42,336 nucleotides of DNA from Bacteroidetes bacterium GWF2_49_14 (lineage in GTDB: Bacteria > Bacteroidota > Bacteroidia > Bacteroidales > UBA12481), in contig MEOR01000003.1 in assembly GCA_001769295.1 (NCBI GenBank), positions 1 to 42,336 of the forward strand, given 5' to 3'. Positions within the stretch are counted from its first letter, which is position 1. The number at the start of each line of letters is the position of its first letter. Shown here one piece after another: positions 34,772-42,336 of this stretch. The notes under the pieces were generated by a model that had not been told where the DNA came from, did no database searches, and worked only from the letters and a program-made list of their open reading frames with translations. The translations under genes were made by a program, and so were the position numbers.

Positions 34772-36040
34772 ATGACAAACCGCTTCCGGTCAACGATCAT
34801 CTGGGTTCGCATCTTTCGCGACAGCATAGGGTTCGCTATCCACTCGCTGATCGCTAACAAGCTCCGCACTATCCTTTCGCTTTTGGGCATAACCATCGGA
34901 ATATTTGCCATCGTCTCCGTTTTCACGGTCGTCGATTCTCTCGGGCGCACCATCCGTAAAAACATAGCCGAGCTTGGCGACAATGTCGTATATATCCAGA
35001 AATGGCCAATGGCATTCGGTCCCGGATTTCAATGGTGGAAATACATCCAGCGGCCTGAGCCGGAATTGCGTGAGATGAATGATATCATAAGCCGGTCGAG
35101 GACTGTTGAAGCAGCAGCCTTCTCGATTCAGGGGCAAAGAAACCTGAGCTACAAGACCAATTCGGTCAATGACATCATGGTCCTGTCAGTTTCGGAGGAC
35201 TACGAAAAGGTTCGCACCTTTGAAGTGGAAGAGGGACGGTTTCTTAGCCAGGCTGAATTCCGGTCGGGTACCAATGTGGCCGTGATCGGACGTAAGATTG
35301 CCGACGATCTTTTCCCGGGCGAAACACCACTTGGCAAAACCATTGAAATATCCTCCGCGAAAGCAGAGGTTGTGGGGATCTTTAAAAAGGAGGGGGAAGG
35401 AATCAATATGGGCAGTAACGACCAGCTGGTATTGATACCCTTGAATTACGCAAGGACTCTCATCAATATCCGCGGATCCGGTGTTCAGCCCACACTGATG
35501 GTTAAATCAAAAACCGGTATTCCGATCGACGAAATGGTCGATGAGCTGACCGGCATCATGAGATCCATCAGGAAATTAAAACCCATTCAGGAAGACAACT
35601 TCTCACTGAATACCCTTTCGATGATTTCAAATGCATTTGACCAGCTGTTTGTGACCCTGAACATTGCCGGTTTCATCATTGGCGGATTTGCCATCCTGGT
35701 AGGGGGATTCGGGATAGCCAACATCATGTTCGTGTCGGTCCGCGAGCGAACCAGGATTATCGGGATTCAAAAAGCTATAGGGGCAAGAAGTTCATTCGTG
35801 CTCTTCGAATTTCTCTTTGAAGCTGTTGCCCTTGCAGTGATGGGCGGCATCGTAGGGCTCCTGCTGATCTTTGTGGGCTCCCTCATCGCAAACACGATGA
35901 TGGAATTCAAAATCGTCCTTGGCCTCAACAATATCATCCTCGGCCTCTCAATCTCCGCAGTTATAGGCATCATCGCCGGCTTCGCCCCCGCCTACCGGGC
36001 CTCAAAACTCAATCCGGTGGTGGCGATACAAACGGTGTAA
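34772..36040 (+). CDS. MacB/FtsX-type ABC transporter permease
   Basis: 422-residue permease with the MacB architecture: one N-terminal membrane helix (ILSLLGITIGIFAIVSVFTVV), a large periplasmic domain (about 70-280) with GRFLSQAEFRSGTNVAVIGRKIADDLFPG, and three C-terminal helices including GFAILVGGFGIANIMFVSVRERTRIIGIQKAIGAR and the terminal PAYRASKLNPVVAIQTV. Such proteins use ATP hydrolysis by a separate ATPase to drive periplasmic conformational work such as lipoprotein, peptide or drug export. No matching LolD-type ATPase gene is adjacent. The start ATG is chosen from the promoter position; the upstream TTG at 34763 overlaps it. Confidence 0.88.
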   Translation: MTNRFRSTIIWVRIFRDSIGFAIHSLIANKLRTILSLLGITIGIFAIVSVFTVVDSLGRTIRKNIAELGDNVVYIQKWPMAFGPGFQWWKYIQRPEPELREMNDIISRSRTVEAAAFSIQGQRNLSYKTNSVNDIMVLSVSEDYEKVRTFEVEEGRFLSQAEFRSGTNVAVIGRKIADDLFPGETPLGKTIEISSAKAEVVGIFKKEGEGINMGSNDQLVLIPLNYARTLINIRGSGVQPTLMVKSKTGIPIDEMVDELTGIMRSIRKLKPIQEDNFSLNTLSMISNAFDQLFVTLNIAGFIIGGFAILVGGFGIANIMFVSVRERTRIIGIQKAIGARSSFVLFEFLFEAVALAVMGGIVGLLLIFVGSLIANTMMEFKIVLGLNNIILGLSISAVIGIIAGFAPAYRASKLNPVVAIQTV

Positions 36041-36083
36041 GGGCATAAGGGCATAAGGAAGAATCGTCACTTCACCCACCCGT

Positions 36084-36131
36084 CTCCCGGTCTCTCAGTC
36101 TCTTGGTCTTACAGTCTTACAGTCTGACTGT
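36084..36131 (+). repeat. 8-bp tandem array at the rsmA 3' end
   Basis: Six octamers in the same family as at 11424-11495: CTCCCGGT, CTCTCAGT, CTCTTGGT, CTTACAGT, CTTACAGT and CTGACTGT. The last one and a half units are inside the rsmA coding region, whose TAA stop (36117-36119 on the minus strand) is part of a CTTACAGT unit. Just upstream the 9-mer GGGCATAAG is repeated twice (36041-36058 region). Confidence 0.9.
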
Positions 36132-36896
36132 CTCCACAACAACAGCCATCTCCAAAAACTCCCCCACCCCCAGCTGCTCGGCCCTCTGGCCGCCGAAGCC
36201 GGTTGCTTCGAGTTCAGGACACCACAGCGCGGAAAGGGCATTCCGCAACGTTTTGCGGCGTTGGTTAAAAGCCATCTTAACCACCTTATACAGCGTCTCC
36301 GGCCGGCAGGGCAGGCTGATGTCATCCTTTCGGGTGAACCTGACCACACCTGATTTTACCTTGGGCGGCGGACGAAACATCTCCTCATTTACGGTAAACA
36401 GATATTGGCTGTCATAAAATGCACCCATCAGAACACTCAGGATTCCATATTCCTTCGATCCCGGCCCCGACGCAATCCTTCGTGCCACCTCCCGCTGGAA
36501 CATTCCTACAACCTCAAAAACCTGTTCGCGGTATTCAAGCACACGAAATAAAATCTGGGAGCTGATATTGTACGGGAAATTCCCAATCACCGCAACCTGG
36601 CCCGGCGTGGCAATCGACAGATCCAGCTTAAGAAAATCGCTGCTGATTATTCTGGGTGTTAAATCAGGATAATGATCATGGAGATACCCAACCGATTCGC
36701 GGTCGAGTTCAACTGCCCACAGCCTTTCACCAAACCGCTCAAGCAGGCCCCGGGTCAGAACCCCCATGCCGGGCCCGATTTCCAGGACAATCCCGCTGGT
36801 CCCGCCGTCGAGGGCCTCAACGATGCGCTCCGCCGTGGGTGCATGTGTCAGAAAATGCTGACCCATACTCTTTTTCGCCCTGACCCTGTCCGACAT
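36117..36896 (-). CDS. rsmA: 16S rRNA (adenine1518-N6/adenine1519-N6)-dimethyltransferase
   Basis: 259-residue KsgA/RsmA methyltransferase, which dimethylates two adenines at the 3' end of 16S rRNA during small-subunit assembly. Visible motifs: KKSMGQHFLTHAPTAERIVEAL, SAM-binding VLEIGPGMGVLTRGLLE (about 37-53), the catalytic IGNFPYNISSQIL (about 110), FQREVARRIASGPGSKEYG and FRPPPKVKSGVVRFTRK. The last residues (VETVRL) and the stop codon are encoded by the octamer array. It is divergent from the flippase-like gene with a 60-base spacer. Confidence 0.95.
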   Translation of the reverse strand: MSDRVRAKKSMGQHFLTHAPTAERIVEALDGGTSGIVLEIGPGMGVLTRGLLERFGERLWAVELDRESVGYLHDHYPDLTPRIISSDFLKLDLSIATPGQVAVIGNFPYNISSQILFRVLEYREQVFEVVGMFQREVARRIASGPGSKEYGILSVLMGAFYDSQYLFTVNEEMFRPPPKVKSGVVRFTRKDDISLPCRPETLYKVVKMAFNQRRKTLRNALSALWCPELEATGFGGQRAEQLGVGEFLEMAVVVETVRL

Positions 36897-36956
36897 ATCG
36901 ATTTGTTTCTGTTATATTTACCCCAACCCGCTAACCCGGCCCCAAAAGTAACGAAT

Positions 36957-37928
36957 TTGAAGATCACCCGACTGCAGTCCAACCTGATCAAGGCCTCACT
37001 GGCCCTGATTGCCACTGCCTACCTGGTTTACAGGCTCGTCGTTTTTGAGCATTGGGATCAGGCTATGCCCCGGCTGGCTGAGGCTTTCAGGGGCCACAGG
37101 TTCTGGTTTCTCGTTGCTGCCATCCTGCTGATCTTTCTGAATTTTTCCTCCGAGGCCATCAAATGGCAGCGAATGGTTAACCGACTGGAACGGGTCACCT
37201 ACCTGCGAGCTATGCAGGGTGTGCTATCCAGCCTGGCCATGGCAATCACAACCCCTAACCGGATTGGCGATATCATCACGCGGGGGCTTATCCTCAAACA
37301 AGGCAACCGGCTGGCAGGTACTGGCCTCACCTTTCTTTGCGTACTTTCTCAGATGGTGGTCACCATAACCATCGGTCTGATCGGAGCTGCGGCATACCTG
37401 CCGTCGAACGAATACCTTCTACGGGATCACTCCAACTCCTGGATGCTGACTTTCTCTGTCGCCATCATTTCAGGACTGATCCTGATCGTCCTCTTTTTCG
37501 CTATCGACCGCCTCTCCGGATATTTTCAGAAATTCAAATGGCTCAAGGTCTTTCATCCCTTTTTGTACGCTCTGACCGGGGTCTCGGGTCGGGATAAAAC
37601 CTTTCTGCTCGCCTTTTCAACGATCAAGTTTATCACCTATATCACCCAGTATTATCTGATCCTTCACTTCTTCAACATTCATCTCGATATTTTCACGGGA
37701 CTCTCCGCAATCGCCCTGCTCCAGTTGATCCTACATTTCATACCGGTACCCACCGTTGGTGACCTTGGCGTCCGCGGTTCCGTCGCCATCCTGATCCTGG
37801 GTGCCTATACCACTGACGTTCCTGCTATCGTTTTCACTACCTTTACCATCTGGATCATAAACATCATGATCCCCGCCCTGATCGGTGTATTCCTGCTCCG
37901 GAAAATCAAGCTGGAAACACATGACTGA
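36957..37928 (+). CDS. Flippase-like integral membrane protein (LPG synthase TM family)
   Basis: 323 residues with about eight membrane segments and the signature of the UPF0104 / lysylphosphatidylglycerol-synthase transmembrane family (PF03706): the LNFSSEAIKWQRMVNRL segment, AITTPNRIGDIITRGLIL, and VPTVGDLGVRGSVAILILG near the end. These proteins are proposed flippases or lipid synthases, often next to glycosyltransferases. The start is a TTG (family-like MKITRLQSNLIKASLALIATAYLVYRL); the longer frame upstream runs antisense through rsmA and is not real. It overlaps the glycosyltransferase gene by eight bases. Confidence 0.85.
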   Translation: MKITRLQSNLIKASLALIATAYLVYRLVVFEHWDQAMPRLAEAFRGHRFWFLVAAILLIFLNFSSEAIKWQRMVNRLERVTYLRAMQGVLSSLAMAITTPNRIGDIITRGLILKQGNRLAGTGLTFLCVLSQMVVTITIGLIGAAAYLPSNEYLLRDHSNSWMLTFSVAIISGLILIVLFFAIDRLSGYFQKFKWLKVFHPFLYALTGVSGRDKTFLLAFSTIKFITYITQYYLILHFFNIHLDIFTGLSAIALLQLILHFIPVPTVGDLGVRGSVAILILGAYTTDVPAIVFTTFTIWIINIMIPALIGVFLLRKIKLETHD

Positions 37929-39030
37929 TCCGCTCTCCATAGTACTTCTGCTGATCGTATCGGGTTACTTTATTCTCATAGGCGCCTTTATCATCGGCTG
38001 GCTGCGAGCACCTGTCAGGCAATATCAGGCTCCTTTCCCAGCGGTCCGTGTCAGTGTCCTGATACCCTGCCGTAACGAACAGGAAAACATCGGTGACCTG
38101 ATAAAAGCACTTGAACGCCAGGAATACCCGAAGGAATTCCATGAAGTAATATGGATCGATGATCATTCAGACGACGGAACCCGGGAATTATTGGAATCCT
38201 TGATAGCCGGGAATCCTGCCACCCAACTGGTGCGTCTTATGGGTCCGGAAGGCGGTAAAAAGGCTGCACTCAAGGCAGGCATGCAGGCCGCAACAGGAGA
38301 ACTGATCCTGCTGACCGACGCCGACAGCCGTCCCGGCCCATTCTGGATCCGGTCAATGGCCGGATTCTTTCAGAATACGAATGCTGACCTGATTGCAGGG
38401 CCGGTGGTTCTAAGCCCCGCTCTAACCTGGCAGGAGAAGATTCAAAAGCTTGAGTTTCTCAGCCTCGCAGCTTCTTCGGCAGGAGCGGCAGGGCTCGGTC
38501 ATCCGGTGATGATCCAGGGGCCAAACATCGGAGTAAGAGCTTCAGATTATAAATTGATTGTAAACGACCTTGACAACCGGTTCGTTTCTGGTGATGATGT
38601 ATTTCTGCTGCAATCCATGAAACGGATTCCGGGCAAAACCATCCGGTTCAACCTCGATCACTCTGCAATCATTGAATCAAGGCCCGCCGGCAGCCTGTTC
38701 GCTTCCCTCCGGCAGCGCCAGCGCTGGGCCTCAAAGGCCAGGGGGTATACCGATCCCCTGATGATTCTCACAACGGTCCTGGTTTTCCTCTCCAACCTCT
38801 CCATTCTGATATCCATTCTGGCAGCCCTCTTTTTCTCCGGGTCTCCCATTCTCCCCATCCTTCTGTTCTTACTGAAATCACTGGCCGACTTCCCTCTCCT
38901 CCTGCTCGCCACGGGTTTCTATCAGTGCAAGCCACTACTCATCTGGTTCCTGCCGGTACAGATCCTCTATCCGTTTTACATTGTTTTTGCCGCGGGTTGG
39001 GCCATGATGGGCCGGGTCAGGTGGAAATGA
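37921..39030 (+). CDS. Membrane-anchored family 2 glycosyltransferase
   Basis: 369 residues: one N-terminal membrane helix (about 7-27), a GT-A domain and C-terminal helices. Motifs seen: VSVLIPCRNEQENIGDLI, WIDDHSDDGT, the metal-binding LLTDADSRPGP (Asp133, Asp135), a probable catalytic acidic pair in VSGDDVFLL, and RQRQRWASKARG, the Q/RxxRW motif of processive or membrane-associated GT2 enzymes. The product is probably a glycolipid or cell-surface saccharide moved by the coupled flippase-like protein, an inference from adjacency. The start ATG is the one overlapping the upstream stop; an earlier in-frame ATG at 37885 would enter the upstream gene. Confidence 0.88.
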   Translation: MTDPLSIVLLLIVSGYFILIGAFIIGWLRAPVRQYQAPFPAVRVSVLIPCRNEQENIGDLIKALERQEYPKEFHEVIWIDDHSDDGTRELLESLIAGNPATQLVRLMGPEGGKKAALKAGMQAATGELILLTDADSRPGPFWIRSMAGFFQNTNADLIAGPVVLSPALTWQEKIQKLEFLSLAASSAGAAGLGHPVMIQGPNIGVRASDYKLIVNDLDNRFVSGDDVFLLQSMKRIPGKTIRFNLDHSAIIESRPAGSLFASLRQRQRWASKARGYTDPLMILTTVLVFLSNLSILISILAALFFSGSPILPILLFLLKSLADFPLLLLATGFYQCKPLLIWFLPVQILYPFYIVFAAGWAMMGRVRWK

Positions 39031-39031
39031 C

Positions 39032-39233
39032 GTACGGGGGTGGGACAAAACCCCCGGCCTGAAGGCCGGGGTTACTGATGAGTAACCTTCTACCTTGCTG
39101 ATTAGAGTTATTGAATAACGCAAGGTACTGATATTTAATATAGTAAGAATCTTAGGAATGGCCAGATAAGCATCTTCGACAGACATCAGTAACCCCGGGG
39201 TTCAGCCCGGGGATTTCTGTCCCACCCCCCTAC
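39032..39233. mobile_element. Structured ~200-bp element with terminal inverted repeats (MITE/REPIN-like)
   Basis: The left end (39032-39080) and the reverse complement of the right end (39184-39233) are about 88% identical by eye over ~50 bases, sharing GGGGGTGGGACA, a CCCCGG...TGAA...GGGG hairpin and GGGGTTACTGATG. Each end folds into its own hairpin with a TGAA loop, and at one stem position both bases are swapped between the copies, a compensatory change. The centre holds a further nested hairpin: TACCTTGC (39091-39098) pairs with GCAAGGTA (39120-39127), with GTTATT/AATAAC inside. No transposase is encoded and no target duplication is visible. It fills a convergent intergenic region. Confidence 0.8.
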
Positions 39234-39235
39234 CC

Positions 39236-39260
39236 CGGACGTATGTATGCGTCCCTACAG
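39236..39260 (+). repeat. Second copy of the palindromic 25-bp dispersed repeat
   Basis: The stretch ends in ATGCGTCCCTACAG, identical over 14 bases to 11507-11520, with about three differences over 25 bases. The imperfect palindrome GGACGTATGTATGCGTCC is at 39237-39254. Its CTA provides the TAG stop and CAG the last Leu codon of the ABC permease gene. Confidence 0.8.
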
Positions 39261-40079
39261 GTTCCGTTTTCGCAATATCTGCCTGCTGATTAGATAAAAT
39301 ATTGTCCCATACCCCACCGCCAACAGTAAATTGGCCCAAATTGGCAAAGAAACCGTAAAGTCCTGAAAATCGGAATTAGTCTTAAAAAACTCCGTAAGAG
39401 TCAGGTCGGGCAGCGGAGTGAGCCGGGTGATGACACGCATCGGGAAAAACAGGCCCAGCTTGGTCCATACATATTTCTTTACCACAAGGCGGATGATCGG
39501 CTCCAGGATAACCTGGTAGATGATAAGTACCACGATAGCCAGGGTTTTATTCCGCAGCCAGACGGCCAGCATCAGGGCAAAGAGCATGTGGGCAACTGCC
39601 TGAATGAAGTAGATTCCCAGCATCCAGAGGTTGGAAAACACATCGCTGAAGGAGTATCCCGAGGAGTAAATAAACCCGAAGATCAGGCCGAAAATGAAAA
39701 TTATAATCGTGTTGGCCAGAGCAATTCCAATAATAACCAGCAATTTGCCATTCAGCAATTCCGATCTTGAAAGACCGTTCACCACCTGCTGGCGGAACAT
39801 GTTGAAGGAATACTCGTTTCCCACCAGAAACAGAAGTATGATGGCCAGGAAAATATTGGATTTTGCAGCCAGGTAGGCCCAGGTTTTCCATATCTCCGGG
39901 AAAATATAAAGTGACTTGAAATTCAGGATATCCTGGTTGTCCACCATCGAAGCTTCCAGCTTGATGTTCGGGATGATAATGATGGAAATCAGAAAGGACC
40001 CTACATATAAAATCCCAAGTATCTGGAACACCCGGTAAGGCAGCACCTTGATGGATTCAATCTTTAAAAGCTTCATCAT
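39255..40079 (-). CDS. ABC-2-type transporter permease
   Basis: 274-residue membrane protein with six predicted helices, e.g. VFQILGILYVGSFLISIIIIP, SNIFLAIILLFLVGNEYSFN, GIALANTIIIFIFGLIFGFIYS, YFIQAVAHMLFALMLAVWL, ALVVLIIYQ-type segment and LLLAVGYGTIFYLISRQIL. The NEYSFNMFRQQVVNGLSRSELLNGK coupling region is typical of ABC-2 permeases that export lipids, peptides or antibiotics. It overlaps the ATPase gene by four bases. Substrate unknown. The C-terminus and stop are formed by a dispersed repeat. Confidence 0.85.
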   Translation of the reverse strand: MMKLLKIESIKVLPYRVFQILGILYVGSFLISIIIIPNIKLEASMVDNQDILNFKSLYIFPEIWKTWAYLAAKSNIFLAIILLFLVGNEYSFNMFRQQVVNGLSRSELLNGKLLVIIGIALANTIIIFIFGLIFGFIYSSGYSFSDVFSNLWMLGIYFIQAVAHMLFALMLAVWLRNKTLAIVVLIIYQVILEPIIRLVVKKYVWTKLGLFFPMRVITRLTPLPDLTLTEFFKTNSDFQDFTVSLPIWANLLLAVGYGTIFYLISRQILRKRNL

Positions 40080-40981
40080 GGCATCGGGGGTTTAGATTGT
40101 TTAACCAGTTCGAGGAACTGATCTTCCAGCCGGTTCTTCCGGACCTCCATCCGGGAAAGAACAATTCCGGAACCAATCAGCTCCCGGTTAAGATCGGCAT
40201 GCTTAACATCGGGCTTCAGTTCAACCCTGAATTCAAGCCCTTCACGGCTGAAGGATTCCACCAGCGGGGACTGACTCAGGGAACTATTCAGCTTTTCGGG
40301 TTCCTCACTCTCCAGAATAACCAGATCCCTGCCCTGTATCAGGCTGTCGACCTTTCCCTCTGCCAGTTTATTCCCCTTCTTCAGTACCACCACATGGGTG
40401 CACACCTTCTCCACTTCATCCAGAATATGGCTTGCCAGGAGAATGGTCTTACCCGTTGAAGCCACCTGCCGGATCAGGTTCCGGACTTCTGCAATTCCCT
40501 CAGGATCAAGCCCGTTTGTAGGCTCATCGAGCACCAGAACCTCCGGATCCCCGAGCAGCAGCGCTCCTAATGCCAGACGCTGCTTCATTCCCAGGGATAA
40601 GGTGGCAAACCTTGACCGACGGCGCTCACGCAGGCTTACCAGTGAAAGCACCCGGGAGATATCGCTCTCATCGATACCCTTAATCCGGCATACCACCTTA
40701 AGGTTCTGCTCAAGGCTCAGGTACGGATAAAAATTCGGGGTCTCAATAAGAGCTCCTATTCTGATGTTCGCGGCCGGCGAAGGTTTCTCCCCGAACCAGC
40801 GGAACGATCCTCCGTCGGGTGCCACGATTCCCATCAGCATGGACAGGGTTGTGGTCTTTCCGCTGCCGTTCGGTCCGAGAATCCCGTATACCTGTCCGGA
40901 TTCCACGGTAAGCGACAGCTGGTTGACTGCATGAACTGCCCCGTAGGACTTGTCAAGCCGGTCAGTTTCTAAAACAATCAT
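40076..40981 (-). CDS. ABC transporter ATP-binding protein
   Basis: 301-residue ATPase of the CcmA/multidrug-export type (DrrA-like). Walker A GPNGSGKTTTLSML at about 36-49, Q-loop around ALIETPNFYPYLS, signature LSLGMKQRLALG, Walker B VLVLDEPTNGLDPEG and the switch histidine in LLASHILDEV. About 80 residues beyond the ATPase core form a C-terminal extension common in exporters. It forms one transporter with the permease encoded immediately downstream, and lies 16 bases behind recQ. Confidence 0.9.
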   Translation of the reverse strand: MIVLETDRLDKSYGAVHAVNQLSLTVESGQVYGILGPNGSGKTTTLSMLMGIVAPDGGSFRWFGEKPSPAANIRIGALIETPNFYPYLSLEQNLKVVCRIKGIDESDISRVLSLVSLRERRRSRFATLSLGMKQRLALGALLLGDPEVLVLDEPTNGLDPEGIAEVRNLIRQVASTGKTILLASHILDEVEKVCTHVVVLKKGNKLAEGKVDSLIQGRDLVILESEEPEKLNSSLSQSPLVESFSREGLEFRVELKPDVKHADLNRELIGSGIVLSRMEVRKNRLEDQFLELVKQSKPPMP

Positions 40982-40997
40982 AGTCTGATTTTGGTGA

Positions 40998-42336
40998 TTA
41001 GTTACCCATTTCGGAGATGAACTTGATACGTATCAACCTGATATCCTCTTCGGTATAGTCATCTTCCCCGAGTTCCGACAACGCATCCTCAACCGATTCC
41101 GTTTCCGCTTCCTCCTTGAAATAGGTGTAAATTTCTTCCTGATGTTCCTCGTCCATTACCTCATCGATGAAGTAATCGATATTAAGCTTGGTCCCGCTGT
41201 TCACGATGGATTCGATTTCCTTAAGCATCTCATTCATCTCCAGCCCCTTCGATTCCGCAATTACGTCAAGGGGCACCTTGCGGTCAACACTCTGGATAAT
41301 GGAGACCTTCATGCTCGATTTGTTTACGATAGACCGGACCACCAGATCCTGAGGCCTTTCGATTTCTTTTTCCTCGACATATTTCTTGATCAGCTCCACG
41401 AAATCTTTGCCATACCGCTGGGCTTTGCCCATACCCACCCCTGTCATGTTGGCCAGCTCCTCGGTCCGGATCGGGTAATAAACAGCCATATCCTCCAGGG
41501 ATGGGTCCTGGAAAATTACAAATGGCGGAAGATTGTGTTTTTTGGAGATATTCTTTCTCAGATCCTTAAGTAGGCTGAACAGTTCCGGATCAACCGCACC
41601 GGCACCACCACCCCTGGGAGCTTTCTGGTCATCGGATTCTTCGTAACTCGGGTCCTCAGTTAACATAAAGGAAACAGGTTCATCAAGAAATTGCTTCCCG
41701 GCATCGGTAAGTTTTAAGGTGCCGTAATTATCTATGTCTTTGTCAAGCAGTTGGCCAATCAATGCCTGCCGCAGTACGGCCTGCCAGAACCGCTCATCCT
41801 TCTCACTCCCCTGTCCGAATATTTCAAGATGATTGTGTTTATAGGTCCGGATGGCTGAGTTGACCTGACCGGTCAATACTTTTGCAACATGCTCTGGCTT
41901 AAACTTTTCCTTCACCTCCAGCACGGCATCCAAAGCCATTGCGATATAATCCTTCCCTTCAAACTGTGTTTTCGGACTGAGGCAATTATCGCAATTCTCG
42001 CAATTGTCCTTTTGATATTCTTCGCCGAAGTAATGCAGAAGCTGCCGGCGTCGGCAAATGGAAGACTCTGCATATGAGGCTGTTTCATGCAGTAATTGCC
42101 TTCCGATCTCCTGCTCCGCAACAGGCTTGCCCTGCATGAATTTCTCGAGCTTCTGGATATCCTTATAACTGTAAAAGGCGATGCAATTCCCCTCTCCTCC
42201 GTCACGCCCAGCCCTGCCGGTCTCCTGGTAATAACCCTCAAGGCTTTTGGGTATATCATAATGAAGGACATACCTGACATCCGGCTTGTCGATACCCATC
42301 CCGAAAGCGATGGTTGCCACGATTACTTCCACCTCC
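40998..42336 (-). CDS. recQ: ATP-dependent DNA helicase RecQ, C-terminal part (cut by window end)
   Basis: The 5' end lies beyond 42336; about 446 residues are visible, continuing in frame to the last base. They begin inside the second helicase lobe with [21 protein letters not shown] and motif [14 protein letters not shown]. Then come the zinc-binding RQC region with [12 protein letters not shown] and [11 protein letters not shown], the winged helix, and an HRDC domain (around [21 protein letters not shown] to [15 protein letters not shown]). A further ~150-residue C-terminal extension with a predicted winged helix and an acidic end ([24 protein letters not shown]) is present; this long form is common in Bacteroidota. 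RecQ unwinds recombination and replication intermediates. Confidence 0.92.
   Translation of the reverse strand, partial: EVEVIVATIAFGMGIDKPDVRYVLHYDIPKSLEGYYQETGRAGRDGGEGNCIAFYSYKDIQKLEKFMQGKPVAEQEIGRQLLHETASYAESSICRRRQLLHYFGEEYQKDNCENCDNCLSPKTQFEGKDYIAMALDAVLEVKEKFKPEHVAKVLTGQVNSAIRTYKHNHLEIFGQGSEKDERFWQAVLRQALIGQLLDKDIDNYGTLKLTDAGKQFLDEPVSFMLTEDPSYEESDDQKAPRGGGAGAVDPELFSLLKDLRKNISKKHNLPPFVIFQDPSLEDMAVYYPIRTEELANMTGVGMGKAQRYGKDFVELIKKYVEEKEIERPQDLVVRSIVNKSSMKVSIIQSVDRKVPLDVIAESKGLEMNEMLKEIESIVNSGTKLNIDYFIDEVMDEEHQEEIYTYFKEEAETESVEDALSELGEDDYTEEDIRLIRIKFISEMGN

Noticed and set aside
36672-36956. 95-codon upstream extension of the flippase-like gene
   Set aside because: It is antisense to rsmA and not hydrophobic or family-like; the TTG at 36957 gives a normal N-terminus.
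38935-39186. Minus-strand frame starting MSVEDAYLAIPKILTILNIS inside the inverted-repeat element
   Set aside because: It reads through the hairpins and into the antisense of the glycosyltransferase gene; no family resemblance and no promoter or ribosome binding site.

Overview
The window looks like an ordinary chromosomal stretch from a member of the Bacteroidota, probably an uncultured Bacteroidales-type organism. The evidence is Bacteroidota-type promoters (TAnnTTTG, sometimes with TTG 19-20 bp upstream) in front of several genes, the conserved gene orders parA-parB-DUF5683-lytic transglycosylase and purH-mreB-mreC-mreD-mrdA-rodA, secreted lipoproteins with PKD repeats and a FISUMP (Fibrobacter major paralogous) domain, and a RecQ with a long C-terminal extension. 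I see no rRNA, tRNA, CRISPR array, prophage or intact insertion sequence. Coding density is very high and no gene-free stretch exceeds about 225 bases.

Layout. 1-189: start of a truncated secreted protein, probably a prolyl-oligopeptidase-type peptidase. 253-5203 (minus): four overlapping lipoprotein genes, including two tandem PKD/FISUMP paralogues. 5341-5996: small antitoxin/PIN-toxin pair with direct repeats around its promoter. 6085-11416: parE-parC-aroK (topoisomerase IV and shikimate kinase); the 3' part of parC carries two expanded tandem-repeat arrays. 11515-20268 (minus): recJ, parA, parB, DUF5683, mltD-like transglycosylase, SGNH hydrolase, MBOAT acyltransferase and, behind its own promoter, ppa. 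20368-23180: lysS-pgi. 23174-34674 (minus): purH, mreBCD, mrdA, rodA, then a predicted GTPase of the cyclic-2,3-diphosphoglycerate-synthetase type with its own promoter, then a second MBOAT gene and an AlgJ/AlgX-like SGNH protein. 34772-36040: MacB/FtsX-type permease. 36117-36896 (minus): rsmA. 36957-39030: flippase-like membrane protein and a glycosyltransferase 2 gene. 39255-40981 (minus): ABC-2 permease and its ATPase. 40998-42336 (minus): recQ, cut by the window end.

How they fit together. Most genes are core: DNA topology and segregation (parE, parC, parA, parB), repair (recJ, recQ), the rod-shape elongation machinery (mreBCD, mrdA, rodA) and metabolism. The unusual part is that two separate MBOAT+SGNH modules, the architecture used to O-acetylate peptidoglycan or exopolysaccharide, sit directly downstream of the two peptidoglycan clusters (after the lytic transglycosylase and after the elongasome). 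A second theme is repeats at gene ends: all three non-overlapping convergent gene junctions carry dispersed repeats (8-bp arrays, a palindromic 25-mer, a ~200-bp element with ~50-bp terminal inverted repeats), and in three cases the repeat supplies the stop codon of the neighbouring gene.
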